A stretch of DNA of 64,000 bases from Diphasiastrum complanatum (GCA_029204225.1 CM055113.1:5242647-5306646), one strand, 5' to 3'. Counted from the stretch's first letter, positions 22,545 to 37,247 are shown. Made by a program: numbers and translations. Notes: a model not told the origin generated them from the letters alone.

Positions 22545-22834
22545 CTCAAGGGAGGGTGTTTTAAAATCTTAAAGGTCAATAGACTTATTGATTTATCAAT
22601 CACATAAAACAAGTCTTGAATCAACTTAGATAAAATCAAATTAGACTTTAAAACTCAAAAACAATGGATCACATAAATTCATTCACAAACAACGGAAGCA
22701 TTGAGTGGTCAAGATGGGGACCCCCCACCCCCCCCGAAGGATATTTCTTGTCATCATGAAAAACCAATTGGCCTATGCCAATTACATATACATTGGATTC
22801 CAAAAAGGTTCTCAAAATAGGAACATAAACTTAG

Positions 22835-23434
22835 TTGAGGTATAGCACCTATAGAAAACTCATTCGAAATGGCTTTGAATGCTATTAATATTTGTCTCTT
22901 ATAAAAGGTGTCTTTTGTTCTAATCTGGTGTTAGCTTGCATCAACATTTTAGTTGTTCTGATCCAAAAAAACACTATGGAAATGCTCATTGTAAGTTTTG
23001 GGTCGTATTCTCAACCTACAAGGTAGAGTTAGGGATCATTCTTGAAGTGCCTCTCTCTGCTATATCTATAGTGTCATGAGATCAGTGTGCCTTTTTGTAA
23101 TGTTCTCATTGCAAAACACTACAATATATAAATATCAAATAACAACATTTTTTATCCTCCAAACTTTTTCATGAATCATTTTATTTGTATTGGGGTTACA
23201 ATCCTAGAATTCGTCCGAATAATTGAACCACCACCCACCGAGATATATACTGATCTTCTATTATTAGGGGATGAAGTTTAGGCTCTTTGCTCCATTTAGA
23301 GTCTATGGTCTTCATGTAGAGCAATGGAGGCTAGTGGCTTATACACTTTAGTGCCCTTCGTGTAGGGCAATATTCCATCAATCATGAGTTAATCTCTACC
23401 ATACTTAAAAATTTGAGAAAATGATGAACTATAT
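22835..23434 (+). repeat. 600-bp direct duplication, copy 2
   Basis: Second copy of 20,608-21,209, with few substitutions. The flanking sequence differs on both sides. Confidence 0.85.
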
Positions 23435-24996
23435 AAATCGGGACAAAATTGCATAGCTAGTTGATACTATGGGAGTGCAACTTGTTTTTGATCTTTTCTA
23501 GTATTTGCACATCGACAATACATTCAAATACTTTGAGGTTTGATAATAAAGTTTTGGAGCCTCTCCAAACTTCATAATGTGTCTTGTTTGAGAGTCCTTA
23601 AGTCATATACTTGTTCTAATATAAGTTGTACTATGTTCGTTTTGTCAATATTCAAGTCCTCCCTTTCATTCTCAATATATGCATTTTCAAATACATGTTT
23701 TGCACATTGCTTAATTTGAACAATATGCCACCACTTGTTGTTTAGTCAATCATATTGAAAAAATACCTGCACTTTTAATAATGTTAAGTTAATAAAATTG
23801 TTATCATCATGGAACTATTGTCCACAATAGATAGTTGCAATGACAGAGTGTAAATATTTAATATATTGGTTATGATTGAGAAAAAATGAATGTAAACTCA
23901 TGTAGTACACCTGTTCACAATGACAAGCGTAGGGACTGAACCAATGAGAAAAAAACATGATGATAGCTAGAAAAGGCAACAGTTTCTAAGAGTGGAGAAA
24001 ATGTGTTACTCACTCTTCCATCAAGGTAGACAACCTACCTCATCTTTGTAGAGAATTATTGGCTGAAAAGGAATAAGACATGGATCATAAACAGACAAAT
24101 GCACCTATCTAACTCTATTCTATCATCGTTTTGTAGATCTTCGAGCTTTTCAAGTCTTGTTTTGTCGTTTCTTCAGATATTTTCCTTTGGGTGGCCTTTT
24201 GGCTCTTTTGGCTTTCTTGCATTCAAAAGGAAAACTACCTTTTTAATGGAGCCTTTTGTCCACCTTAATGGAACCATTTGATGCAAAAAGTGGAGATAGA
24301 GAAGGAGACAAGCCTAGAACAAGAGGATAAATGCCTCAAACTCCGTGTTTTCGCCTTGTCCTTGTATTAACAAATCTTATCCAAATGAAGCACTAAGAGA
24401 GTTGCTTGAGTACAAAGATGCATTAAGACATTACTTGCAAACATTTAGCACAAACATAAGCTTAGATTATTACAAATACCTAACCTTCCTATGCACTTAG
24501 CGCTTCATCCTGTAGTTCTCAAGACAAAAGAAGGAAAGTAGCAACCTACTTCACATTTTCAGCAAGCATGAAGGTGGATGTTAAAGCATTCACCATAGCT
24601 CACAACTCTCTCTTTTCTCTCTATCTTTCTCTCGTCCTCTCTTGCACCAAAATGAGCTTAAAAAGCAAAATTTACAAACGAATTAAATTTATGCAGTCGG
24701 GCCTTTTTTTAATTATGTGGCACCTATTGTTGATTGGCCAATAGTTAAAAATAGCAAACACTAACTGTGTCTTTTACGGTTCCATTTTCTCTCTCTAGGC
24801 TCTAAAACTGATGGGCTACTACTGCTAAGCCCCATCAGGTACATAACTTGTAATTATTGCTTGTGTCGTGTTAATCAGTACAATGTGCTAATGCTTTTGT
24901 GGAGAGTTGCTCCAAGTGCTTTCTGCTTTATGTTACTTTTTACTGTTCAGTTTATCGGTGGGTTATGCCGTTTTGTGAATCGACTTTTAGTGAAGT
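23435..24996. other. No recognisable gene
   Basis: AT-rich sequence. A short frame at 24,099-24,281 is Ser/Phe/Leu rich and not protein-like. I see no repeat shared with the rest of the window. Confidence 0.5.
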
Positions 24997-25009
24997 TGGT
25001 ATCAGAGTC
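24997..25009 (+). other. Possible copia-type primer-binding site
   Basis: TGGTATCAGAGTC resembles the initiator-Met tRNA PBS with one change. No gag frame follows and no LTR can be shown, so this may be chance. Confidence 0.3.
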
Positions 25010-25993
25010 TCGTTGCGGAGGCAATTGTCAGTGGTGCAACATATTTGTGGCTTTAGGCTGAACAGGATTGCAGAAAGGAACTCTATCAGGCAGTCAGCTA
25101 TAATTCAATGAAATTCCATGCGACACTGTGAGCCTGGCTCGCTTTTGGAAGGCTGGAAGTTTTTGAAGCAAATCGGAAAGGTTTGTAGCTGATATTGCAT
25201 CGTTTGTGCTGCCGTAAGTTCCAGCTGTTAGCTTGCGTTAGGGTGACCCAGATAAGATGGGATATGCCAAAATAATCTCTGTAATTGATGGAAGAATCAC
25301 CAAGAAAAGGCAAAAACCCCAGGCTAGGGTTTGTAATTGTGAAAAGCTGGATCTTTCATCATACAAATTATTTTTTGGATCTGTGAGTTGTTGTAGGAAG
25401 GTACTGGAGTACGGTGAATTGGAGGCTGGGAGGCCGTACCCATTAAATGTAGTGCGCACTATGGAGCTAAGATCTCCATCTACTTGCTTGAAAAAATCAA
25501 AGAAAGGGAAGAGAGAGAGAGTGAATGTCGGCAGTGATGGAGGTTTTGCAAATATTTATTGGTCCACGTTTGCCCTAGAACGTCGTTGATGGGCAGTTCA
25601 AGTGCGATTGAAGGGCAAACACGGGCATTCTAGAGAGATAAAGTGTGCTTTTGGAAATTTCTAGAGAGAGTGGGCTAGCGATGGATCCACAGAGTTCGAT
25701 TGCGAGAGAGAGAGAGAGAGAGAGCGCTAATGATTCGGTGCCTGGAGTCTTCATAGCATAAGTTGTGCTAGCTGGGCTCTAGCTGCTGCGATTGTTGCAT
25801 AGAGCAGTAGAATCCTGTGCTAGCTGCGATGCAGATGCTGCGATTGTTGCATAGAGCGGCTATGTCGAAGAGACAGGGTGATGTTGGGAGGACAAAGAGC
25901 CGTGAGAGCGGAGGGAGAGAGAGGAATAGAATTAGGTATATAGGATTAGGGCTTTTTAGGGTTCAGGTATGAAAAATAACAATAATGTAAGTT

Positions 25994-26024
<31 letters not shown>

Positions 26025-28036
26025 CGCGCGCGCGAGCGATGGTCGTGCGCGCCCAACCTGAAGGCCTCTGTAGTGGATTCTGACTTGGCTCGCGGATTCA
26101 ATGTGTTATGTCCGATTCGGGTCCATCTGAATTGATGGTCGCTGGAGAATCAACGACAACTGTTGGATCAGAACTAACTACTAGATGAGATCTGAAAGGA
26201 CCCAAAGGGGTGGTGAGGCGTTAAAGTGCAATTCTGTTCATTAAAAAATTTCATTTACAAAGGGTCCCTGAAGTGCAGATTTGTTTGAAGGGTGAACATT
26301 CTTGACTGTGAAAAAACAATTCAAAAGTATAAAAAGTTCTTATTTTCAACCGGTTAAGTTGATTTTGACCAAACCAAGGGTTATGGACTTCAAACGAAGG
26401 GCACCCTCACTTACAAGTATGGTACGAGTGTTTTCTGCGAGAAAACCTCTCAGTGGATGCCAAAACTTATTTGGCCCTTTCTGAGAGCAAGTAGTTGGCA
26501 GTTCGTGGCGGGAAGCATTTTTTTGTTTCGAAGCAATCTTGGCTTTCAATTTACCACCAAACAAGGGGGGGGGGAGGGGGCTGCTAAGAAAAAAATAGCA
26601 GGTCATTATTTTAGACTTTTGACATCGCCATTCTGCTCGGAGCACTCTTTTAAGCCTCTAGGTGTACTTAAAGCTCGATGTCCTTGATCCCTTTGAACAT
26701 CTTGTAAATCAGATATATATGTAAATATTTCACTAGCATCTAGAAAGAATCTAGAACCTTGTCTTTGATTACCATAACATCATCACCTATTACTTGCAAA
26801 CCAGTTTGCACCATGTTATGATTTTCCTCTAATGACTTCATCTCTTTGACTTTGACACAAGGTGAAAAATTGTATTTCAAATCATAAAGTTTTAGTTACT
26901 GCCCTTTGACTGGACATGTGTATCCACAGATTACCTATACTTTGACCGTGCGCATCTTTGTCCTTTGACCTTGTGTACCCTTGGTAGATATCTTATCCTT
27001 TGGATGTGGTCAACTTTTAGTCCACCTAACCTTTTAGGGTTTTGATGCCCTAATTCCCTTTGTCAAGCGTTTTCCAACTATGATGGTTCTTCAAAATCTG
27101 AGTTTTTCTAGTCTTTGCCAACTTCTCTTTCTTCAATTTTTTCAGATTTTGACTCTCAATCCAATGGCTGGTTCTACTCGTCATGGGTAGTCATTTCCTT
27201 ACTGAATAGGCCACAAAACTCACAAAGAATGGTCAGCAAAAACTTGCAATGAATAACCAGCAAAACTCACTGATGGACAACAATCTCCTTATGGCGTGTT
27301 GGAAGCAAACTTCTCAATGAAATCCTGTTAGGCAAAGATCACGTAGACATGTAGGTAGATATTCCCGAATAGTGGCCAGGTGTACGAACTGCTGCCTCAG
27401 GTGAGCAAGCAGATTCCTTGGCTAGGTGCGGAACAAGCAGCAATGTCCCTCCCGAACAATGTTTGTCCTCCAACAATTTAGTGGAAATAAGTGATTCTAG
27501 TCAGTAGACCATACACGTGTAGCTTCAATGACTTTGCTGTCCTTGCAGCAATCTGCGGTTTTCAATAACTAGTGAGCAGCGACTCAATCAACTGCTGCAG
27601 GTGCATCGATCTGATCCAGTGGGGTTGCTAGGATCAGTTTAAAGAATGCAACAAGCTGTGATCTGCCTTATGTAGCAAATTTGTTACAACCTGTTGACTT
27701 CCAAACCTTGCATGCAAGCAATCTTCTTTCAATCAGCACCAGCTGTGTACTGCCAGTGATCTTCCTTGTAACATGCAACATTGAGGTCGGCTCGGGCTTC
27801 TTGATGCTATCTTGATCTTCCTTAGATCATCACGATCTTCCTGCATGAAAGCAAACAACAAAACAGTAGTGATTTTCCGGCGTGTGTTAGCACAAACCTT
27901 GCTGTTTAACAGCAGTGATGATCTCCTAGAGAATATTCTCCAGCAGTAAAACTAAATCAGCAGCTGTCCTTGCAGTCACTATTCTGTAGCGATCTTCAAC
28001 AGTACTGAAGTTTCTTAACTTCAGCAATCTGATTAC

Positions 28037-28040
<4 letters not shown>
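25010..28040. other. Unassigned sequence with small (GA) tracts
   Basis: A 110-residue frame at 25,257-25,589 is Lys/Arg-rich without a known motif. Short GA tracts lie near 25,703 and 25,994, the second followed by a (GC)n-like gcgcgcgcgcgag. The phrase 'agctg(g/c)g...gctgcgattgttgcatagagc' is duplicated near 25,780-25,860. Nothing I can name as a gene. Confidence 0.4.

Positions 28041-28089
<49 letters not shown>
28041..28089. repeat. (CT)n microsatellite
   Basis: About 24 CT units, outside the module copies. Confidence 0.95.
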
Positions 28090-28093
<4 letters not shown>

Positions 28094-28281
28094 ACTCCTC
28101 AATCAAACTGTGCTCTGATTAATAAATACCATGTTAGAATTGTCCCAAGAGTAAAATAATCTTATTAGCACTCACAAAATATGAAAAATAAGAGAGAAAA
28201 ATAATACCGATCTCGTAGTCAGTCACAACCATAGGAAGTCTTACCCAACAATCTGTGATTGTAGTAAATCTTTTATTGTTC

Positions 28282-28513
28282 CATACTAGAGAGGGGCGCA
28301 GGTACCCATTATATAGACTTTTTGCTGAAGCCTGGAGAGAATCATGTCAATCTGCTACAGCACAAAATAAAAATAGTGCACATGTTCATGCTCTAACTTA
28401 GACTATCACTACTGCCCCTAATCATAGCACGTAGACTTGGCCTTGATTATCCCATTTAAAATACCATTTGGGGATAACAATCAAACATTACTTGTAACAG
28501 TTAGTCTGTTACA
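28282..28513 (-). mobile_element. G1 LTR front part (inverted)
   Basis: Matches 7,110-7,375, ending TGTTACA at the integrase junction. Beyond 28,282 the sequence is different from the U5 of copy A; it includes an AATAAA word in the LTR direction, so it might be the R/U5 of another subfamily. Confidence 0.7.
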
Positions 28514-28878
28514 TCCGTTGAAATTTCCGATAATAAATGGGAAAGAATTTCAATATATTTGGGAAGAGTGATGATGCCATTGGGGTTGTGGTTGACAGGC
28601 TCATTGAGGTGGCATAATTTATTCCAGCAAAGACTACTGTCAAGGTTTCAAAGCTTGCCCAACTTTTCAGTGAGAAGTTGTTCAGGCTGTTTTGTTTACC
28701 AAATGATATGGTTGGTCATCGTGATTTTAAGTTCGCAGACAAGTTTCAACAATCGGTCTTTGAAAGACTGGAAACTACTATTTATATAGCATCGTATGGT
28801 CACCTAGAATCCAATGGGCAGACCGAACTTACCAACCAGTCGATGGAGGATATGCTTAGAGCATATGTCTCTAGGTGA
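28514..28878 (+). pseudogene. Ty3/gypsy integrase core fragment, arm B copy
   Basis: Inverted copy of 6,745-7,109. It reads CLPNDMVGHRDFKF and SNGQTELTNQSMED (the more typical GQTE is kept here). The first part is in a different frame from the second, so at least one indel is present. The stop after LRAYVSR is shared with arm A. The zinc-finger and C-terminal domains are absent. Confidence 0.8.
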
Positions 28879-29273
28879 TAGGAAAATGTACTTCAATGAT
28901 TGAGTTTGCATATCATAGTGCGAAGCATTCTGCAATTGGATTTAGTCCTATGATGTGAATATTTTGAATTTGTATTTTAAATTTTTCTCAGTAGGACATA
29001 TAGCAATTATCAATAGACTGACTGTTTTTTAGATTTCTTTTTGTAGCTATTGCTTTTTCATTTTTTCTTTTTTAAATATATATATATTTTGGTTGAGGGT
29101 GCTTGATTATGTAGAGGTTGACACGTGGGTTTTCTTTTGATGTGGCATGATGTTTGCCATTTTCAGGGTCTTCACTGTCATTGCATGCAAAGGTTGTTGT
29201 GGGTGAGATGCACATGATCGGCTGTTTTTGGAGGATTATGATCTCTGGAAAGACGTATACAATAGCAATACAC

Positions 29274-29867
29274 TCAGATATCTGTCTGTCCTTTTTGGTA
29301 CCAGTCAAGATCTAAACGCTCCAACTTTAGTCTCAAATCTATGATCAATCTGTTGAAGATCTCACCTCAGCTAGAGCAGCTTCCTCATCTCTAACTTTTT
29401 GTTTAACTGAGCTATGCTCGCTCATCGCCCGCAGATACTCTATCTGAGCCGTTTCGGCTTGCTTTTGTGAGATCTGGAGTTGCAGTTGGAGCGATTCTGT
29501 TGCAAGTAGGAATGCAGGCGAATGATGACGACTCCTAGTAATAAGCTGAAACCTGCAGACACAGACGAATCAAATAAAATATCATCATAGGAGGACATAC
29601 GCGAGGGCTGAGAGAATGGATTAGAGTACGCACCCATCAAGCATGTTTCCTGAATCTGGGTCTGAAGATGAACTGATCCATGTGATGTTCGATCATACCT
29701 TTGCAGATAATTTTGCATCTTGCGGATGCGGAATATCGTAGAAGCCAGAATGACCAACAGAGTGGCAAAGATCATGAGTCCAATAGCAGTTCCTTGACAC
29801 GGGGGGGGGCTCCCCATCTTGACCACTCAGTGCTTCCGTTGTTTGTGACTGAATTTATGTGATCCAT
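29274..29867 (-). pseudogene. TMC module M3: best-preserved long frame
   Basis: Exon 1 ATG is at 29,867. A poly-G/C run of variable length near 29,802 shifts the frame; after it the hydrophobic segment GTAIGLMIFATLLVILAS, FRIRKMQNYLQRYD and QIQETCLMG read without break, and the intron itself happens to be open so the frame runs through to FSLLLGVVIIRLHSYLQQ. A 4-base loss then shifts frame, after which EYLRAMSEHSSVKQKV, EEAALAEVRS can be followed in the original frame. A second indel precedes the last part. The intron has the same GT...AG ends and phase as M1. Unknown family: membrane segment(s) plus coiled coil. Confidence 0.6.
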
Positions 29868-29987
29868 TGTTTTTGAGTTTTAAAGTCTAATTTGATTTCA
29901 GTTAAGTTGATTTAAGACTTGTTTTATGTGATTGATAAATCAGTAAGTCTATTGGCCTTTAACATTTTAAAACACCCTCCCTTGAGG

Positions 29988-29990
<3 letters not shown>

Positions 29991-30077
<87 letters not shown>
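29991..30077. repeat. (CT)n microsatellite
   Basis: About 43 CT units between the TMC 5' flank and S-ORF S3; it corresponds to the (GA)n at 5,453. Confidence 0.97.
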
Positions 30078-30078
<1 letters not shown>

Positions 30079-30333
30079 GAGGATGATGGGATCCGCTCCA
30101 CCTGTACCTGTAGTCCTAAACGAATGCAGCATACAACTCTCCGTTGTTCTATGTTCTCAAAGTTTGCGTGTTCCCCTCGTTCTTCAAACAAATTCACATC
30201 CCAGGATGGCTGTCAATGAAACTAACTCCTACCACAATAACAAAAATGCTTCACCACTCTCTTTTGTGTCAACAACTTTGGCTTCTTGCTCTCTATCGTC
30301 AATGGCTCTTTCTCTCTGTTTGTTGGTGCATGA
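30076..30333 (+). pseudogene. S-ORF copy S3, internally deleted
   Basis: The first FSK repeat is followed at once by NSHPRMAVNETNSYHNN; about 110 bases with the second repeat and the NNDYVAQI part are missing compared with S4. The hydrophobic end is retained up to a frame change. A clear deletion derivative. Confidence 0.5.
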
Positions 30334-30353
30334 CAGGATTAGCTTCACCTCGA

Positions 30354-31535
<1,182 letters not shown>

Positions 31536-32131
31536 TCAGATATCTGTCTGTCCTTTTTGGTATGAGTCAAGCTCAAAACGCTCCAACTTTACTCTCAAAT
31601 CTATGATCAATCTGTTAAAGATCTCACCTCATCTAGAGCAGCTTCCTCATCTCTCACTTTTTGTTTAATTGAGCTATGAACGCTCATCGGCCCCAGATAC
31701 TCTATCTGAGCCGTTTCGGCTTGCTTTCGTGAGATCTGGAGTTGCAGTTGGAGCGATTTTGCTGCAAGTAGGAACGCAGACGAATGATGACAACTCCTAG
31801 TAATAAGCTGAAACCTGCAAGCACAGACGAATCAGATAAAATATCATTGCAAGAGGACATACGCGAGGGCTGAGAGAATGGATTAGAGGACACACCCATC
31901 AAGCATGTTTCCTGAATCTGGGTCTTTAAAATGAACTGATCTCCATGTGATGCTCGATCATACCTTTGCAGATAATTTTGCATCTTGCGGATGCGGAATA
32001 TCATAGAAGCCAAAATGACCAACAGAGTGGCAAAGATCATAAGTCCAATAGCAGTTCCTTGACATGGGGGGGGGTCCCCATCTTGACCACTCAATGCTTC
32101 CGATGTTTGTGAATGAATTTATGTGATCCAT
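31536..32131 (-). pseudogene. TMC module M4
   Basis: Exon 1 starts at 32,131. The hydrophobic segment GTAIGLMIFATLLVILAS and RKMQNYLQRYDRASHG are intact; one base more than M3 shifts the frame before ILKTQIQETCLMG. The intron and exon 2 start (FSLLLGVVIIRL) are present. The same 4-base loss after HSYLQQ as in M2 and M3 shifts the coil frame. The damage that M2, M3 and M4 share shows they come from one already damaged unit, while private changes came later. Confidence 0.6.
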
Positions 32132-32252
32132 TGTTTTTGAGTTTTAAAGTCTAATTTTATTTCTTTTAAGTTGATTTAAGACTTGTTTTATGTGATTGAT
32201 AAATCAATAAGTCTATTGGCCTTTAAGATTTTAAAACACCCTCCCTTGAGGT

Positions 32253-32412
<160 letters not shown>

Positions 32413-32413
32413 C

Positions 32414-32782
32414 CTAGAGGATGATGGGATCCGCTCCACCTGTACCTGTAGTCCTAAACGAATGCAGCATACAACTCTCCGTTGTTCTATGTTCTCAAAG
32501 TTTGCATGTTCCCCTGATGTGGCAAAAAAAGTCGATTATGCTCCTAGTTATATTGCGTTCTCCAAGTGTGCTTCTTTCCCTAATGTGGCAATAGAAAACA
32601 ACGATTATGTAGCACAAATTGACCTGAATCTTCAAACGAATTCACATCCCAGGATGGCTATCAATGAAACTAAATCCTACCACAATAACAACAAATGCTT
32701 CACCACTATCTTTTGTGTTAGCAACTTTTGCTTCTTCCTCTCTATTGTCAACGGCTCTTTCTCTCTCTTTTCTGGTGCATGA
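32414..32782 (+). pseudogene. S-ORF copy S4, most complete
   Basis: The frame is open from MFYVIDKSIS at 32,183 through the (CT)n tract as (Ser-Leu)n and on through both FSK repeats (FSKFACSPDVAKKVDYA and FSKCASFPNVAIENND), NSHPRMAINET and the hydrophobic end, stopping at 32,782 (199 codons). The non-repetitive core is about 120 codons. If ever translated it would be a small protein with a C-terminal hydrophobic segment. The duplication of about 75 bases that makes the two FSK units is seen at DNA level too. Family unknown. Confidence 0.45.
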
Positions 32783-32802
32783 CAAGATTAGATTCAGCTC
32801 GA

Positions 32803-32934
<132 letters not shown>

Positions 32935-33976
32935 GTTGGTGGATGATGGGATTCTTGAGAGCCGATCGACCTACAAAGAAAGAGAGAGAGAGAGAGATTT
33001 TGATTGGTTTCTCATTTAGAAGGTATCAAGAACATCGACAGTTTCATTATATATCAAATCGCAACCTTTGATCTTAATGCATATCTATGTTTTACAATGT
33101 GCCATGTGGTTATCTTCTTTGAGCTGATAGCTGAAATTTAAGCATAGGACAAAATTGTAAAAATTTTGCTTATGTTTTGGCATTGCTTCTAGACACAATA
33201 AAAATTGATGTGCTTGTGTTCAAAATAATTGATTGGAATTTTTTTTGGTTTACTTATTTTCATATTTATGCTGATTTCTGAAGTTGCCACGTATTTAACC
33301 AATACCTAATTAAAACATAAACATAGTTTTAACGAATTAATAAGGTGAATGCCTTTCAGGGATAATCCATATGCGGTGGCTCTGTCCGTGATAGGCACAT
33401 GGATTCTCTCTTGCATTCCTGCATGCATTCCTATGGTGATGTGCGCATGGCTTTTCTAGTGCATTCCTACATGCAGATGCATTCCTATGGTGGCTTTTGG
33501 CCTTGCCTTGCTTTGCAAGGAGGACTTAGCATTCATGTTAAAGATTGACCTGCTTGTGTTGTGATTTCCATTTTAAAGACATAAATAAATATTTTGAATT
33601 TGTAATTTAAATTTTTCTCAATAGGACATGTGGCAATTATAAATAGATTCACTTTTTTTTAGATTTTTTTAGTAGCTATTGTTGTTTCTTTTTCTCTTTT
33701 TAAATATTTATATATATTTTGGTTGAGGGTGCTTGATTATGTACAGGTTGACACGTGGGTTTTCTTTTGATGTGTCATGATGTGGCCTTCCAATCTGAGT
33801 TCACGTTTTTTGCCATTTCAGGATATTCTCTGTTTTGCCATCACATTTCTCATTTCTTGCCATTTTCAGGGTCTTCACTGTCGTTGCATGCAAAGGTTGT
33901 TGTGGGTGAGACGCACACGATCGACTATTTTTGGAGGATTATGATCTCTAGGAGGACGAATATAATAGCAATAGAC
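32935..33976. repeat. AT-rich body and flank of module unit (arm B, outer)
   Basis: Second arm-B copy of the sequence at 3,998-4,935. No gene seen. Confidence 0.65.
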
Positions 33977-34351
33977 TCAGATATTTGTCTGTCCTTTTTG
34001 GTATGAGTCAAGTTCTACATGCTCCAATTGTAGTCTCAAATCCATGATCAATCTGTTAAAGATCTCACCTCAGCTAAAGCAGCTTTCTCATCTATAACTT
34101 TTTGTTTAACTGAGCTATGCTCGCTCATCACCCGCAGATACTCTGTCTGATCCATTTCGGCTTGCTTTCGTGAATCTGCAGTTGTAGTTGGAGCGATTTT
34201 GTTTCAGGTAGGAATGCAGGCGAGTGATGACAACTCCTAGTAATAACCTGAAACATGCAGGCACAAACGAATCAGATAAAATATCATCGCAGGAGGACAT
34301 ACGCAAGGGCTGAGAGAATGGATTAGAGTACGCACCCATCAAGCATGTTTC
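33977..34351 (-). pseudogene. TMC module M5, partial
   Basis: Inverted counterpart of M1 with the same truncation of exon 1 before ETCLMG and the same 81-bp intron. After LLLGVVITRLHSYL it reads a stop or frame change like M1. EHSSVKQKV and EEKAALAEVRS-like remnants follow. The shared truncation point with M1 marks a junction older than the inverted duplication. Confidence 0.6.
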
Positions 34352-34644
34352 CTTCAAGGCAAGTAGCTACTTATGGGACATTGAGAATTCTCAAGGCCTT
34401 CACTGGGTGCTCAATCCCATGGCACTTTCTTGTGCGTGGCTTGCGAACTGAAAATTTTGCAACACCCACCTCCCCACTGCCAACACTCACCATCCCCAGG
34501 ATCAACAAAGGTGAGCAAAGTCTGCCAATAACCATCTGCCATCTCCATTGTCCACAACTTCACATACATAAGACTGTGATCTCCATATCCATACCATCTA
34601 CCATAGCCTTTTCAACTCTCACTAGAATTACTAGAATTTATTAG
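34345..34644 (+). CDS. 99-residue ORF, arm B copy
   Basis: Same ORF as at 3,330-3,629, open over the full length with about ten substitutions. No motif recognised. It is kept open with no indel in either copy, but with only two copies this is weak evidence of coding. Confidence 0.25.
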   Translation: MFPSRQVATYGTLRILKAFTGCSIPWHFLVRGLRTENFATPTSPLPTLTIPRINKGEQSLPITICHLHCPQLHIHKTVISISIPSTIAFSTLTRITRIY

Positions 34645-36096
34645 AATGGATGTGACGCCATGGCCAGGAGTAGCAGCAGCATAGAATCCTAGTAGGTAAT
34701 TTTAGGTGTATCGAATCTTGAAACATGCTCTAATATAGCTATACTCAATAGTAGTAGGTAATTTTAGGTGTATGGATTCTTGAAACATGACACACATGTA
34801 CACACCTTTCCTATCAAACTTGTGGTGTACATCAAAGAAAGTGCTCCTTCATCCATAGGAATAATGGATGGATAATAGACTTTTTTGCAATTATAGATCC
34901 ATAGCTCACTAACAAAATATCTCTAGAATATTGATAGCTCAAAAAGCTTGTACCGCAAATTTTCATTGTTTAATTTAGTTAACATCATCAACATAATATC
35001 AATTCAAAGGATAAACAATGGATTGTTTGATAAAGGGTGTCATCAAGTGAATCATAGTAAAATATGAACACTAATTAATTGTAAACCTCTCGAAAATCCC
35101 CCCTAACCCAATATGTGGAGTCAAACTACAATAATCTTTTGGGATCAATATTCTAAGTTTCTACCAAATGATTGTTATGGAGCATATATTCTACCAAATC
35201 TCTACAAAAAAAACCCAAATGTTAGTGATAGCCTTTAAATGGTCGGCATAGGCAAGAGCAATATGTATGAAGGGATTGATATTTTAATCTCATAACAAAA
35301 TACACAAATATCACCTTGATAACATCAACTCAGTATATAACAATGAGGAGAGCAAAAAACCGACAACAGAAACAGAGGCGAGATTTACGACTTTCACATG
35401 TGGTAGTTTGAGGTAACATCCCAAGTTAATAGGTATTAATATCCTCTAAAATAAATAGAAACATTTTTACAACATTGAGCATAGATTGTCTACAACCATG
35501 TAGGTAGCACAAACTTTATGAATTGAGAGATGACCCGTTTCAAATGACATACTCTAGTAACATTATGAGGAAGACCGAGATAAGGGAACTCTCCATAAAT
35601 TGCAAATTATAAAGTAAAACACAAGGAAGATATTTTGAGCTATGCGCAAATGTTGATGCATTGAGCATAAACAAAAAAATTTAAAAACTTGAATCGCTCA
35701 TGTGCCAACATAATATACACCTATCCTTCTAATAAGTTGTAAAAGATGGCATAGGAGAGGCATGAACAGTAGACCAAACTCAGAAGCTACACAGAGCTTC
35801 AACTATGTAACAAAATATTAGAAAATAAGCTTACCCAGACACACTCAATAGACACACACACAAGGCTTCACACTCAAAAGCAAGATCTGAAAATAAGACT
35901 AAACACAAGCAAAATATGCATTACATTGATAAAAAACCGTTCTACAGGTCTGTCCTATTTATCTTCTTACCATCTACCTTAGACTACTTCAACAAAAAGC
36001 TAACAATTAGCTGAAAGCAAAGGTTGACTTATCGTTGCAAACATGTATTTGGGCTGCCTTCTACTGCCTTCTAAACTGTAGGAGGTCAACTACTAT
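34645..36096. other. Non-coding part of inverted arm B
   Basis: Reverse complement of about 1,880-3,330, including the candidate copia LTR. No gene. Confidence 0.6.
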
Positions 36097-36630
36097 TCAG
36101 CCTTCTATCATGCAGTTTGCTTGACCTTTCAACACTCTCCCTTCAAGCTTAATTCCCTGTATTTCCATTGATGATCTGTGCTCTTCAAATTTACCATGTG
36201 CTAAGGTTTTTGTCATAACATCGGCTACTATTGATGACGTTGGCAAATATTCTAACCGAATGAAGCTGCTTTCAATATGTTCTCTCACATAGTGATAATG
36301 AACAGGTATATGGACTGTCCTTGAGCAAAAATTTGGGTACTGTGCCATTCTCATCGCACTTTGGTTGTCAATCCAAACTAAAACAGGCTTGTGGCTGATT
36401 CCAATTTCTTCAAGTAGTCTTATAAATCTTACCAATGTTCTTGCTCCTTGGAACAAAGCTAGATATTCTGCTTCTGCAGAAGATGTTGGGAAAGAGGGAT
36501 GTGTGAGAAACAAAAATAGCTCAAACTCAAACAGAAAGTGCTCGTGCGCAGCGGAATGAGTTATCTCACCCTTTCCCTGAGCATGACTATGCCTATCAGA
36601 CTCGAATAGAACATTAGTGATAGAAATCAC
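36097..36630 (-). pseudogene. Ty1/copia RNase H fragment, copy B
   Basis: Inverted copy of 1,302-1,877. It keeps WIDNQSAM, HIPVHYHYVREHIESSF and VADVMTKTLAHGKFEEH, so its catalytic aspartate box is better preserved than in copy A. The 5' part is the same non-copia stretch as in the other copies, and RT is missing. The RNase H fold is incomplete, so activity is unlikely. Confidence 0.85.
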
Positions 36631-36749
36631 GTTTCATCTGATTACATAGCCAAACATTGAGCATTAAGACATCAGAATGATAATTTGTCGTGAACATGGG
36701 TGTCCTAGTAAGACTCGGTAGACATTTGGTGCTTCGGGTAAGTCCATTA

Positions 36750-37230
<481 letters not shown>

Positions 37231-37247
37231 CCCAACACTTGCCTTTC

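Larger units (their letters stand above)
21335..22735 (+). repeat. Module unit copy between the 600-bp repeats
   Basis: Starts at 'tctttaaaatgg' and ends in the poly-C run of TMC exon 1, so only the first 20 or so codons of exon 1 (from the ATG at 22,674) remain. It carries S-ORF copy S2, (TA)n/(GA)n tracts and an extra duplicated 'cccatcatccactag' at 22,473-22,514. Confidence 0.85.

Noticed and set aside
20608-23434. Calling the 600-bp blocks an LTR pair
   Set aside because: No TG...CA ends, no PBS or polypurine tract, and the sequence between them is a known module copy without retrotransposon genes.
25257-25589. 110-codon ORF after a PBS-like site
   Set aside because: Sequence does not resemble gag or any family I know; the PBS-like word has a mismatch and there is no LTR. 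Reported only as unassigned sequence.
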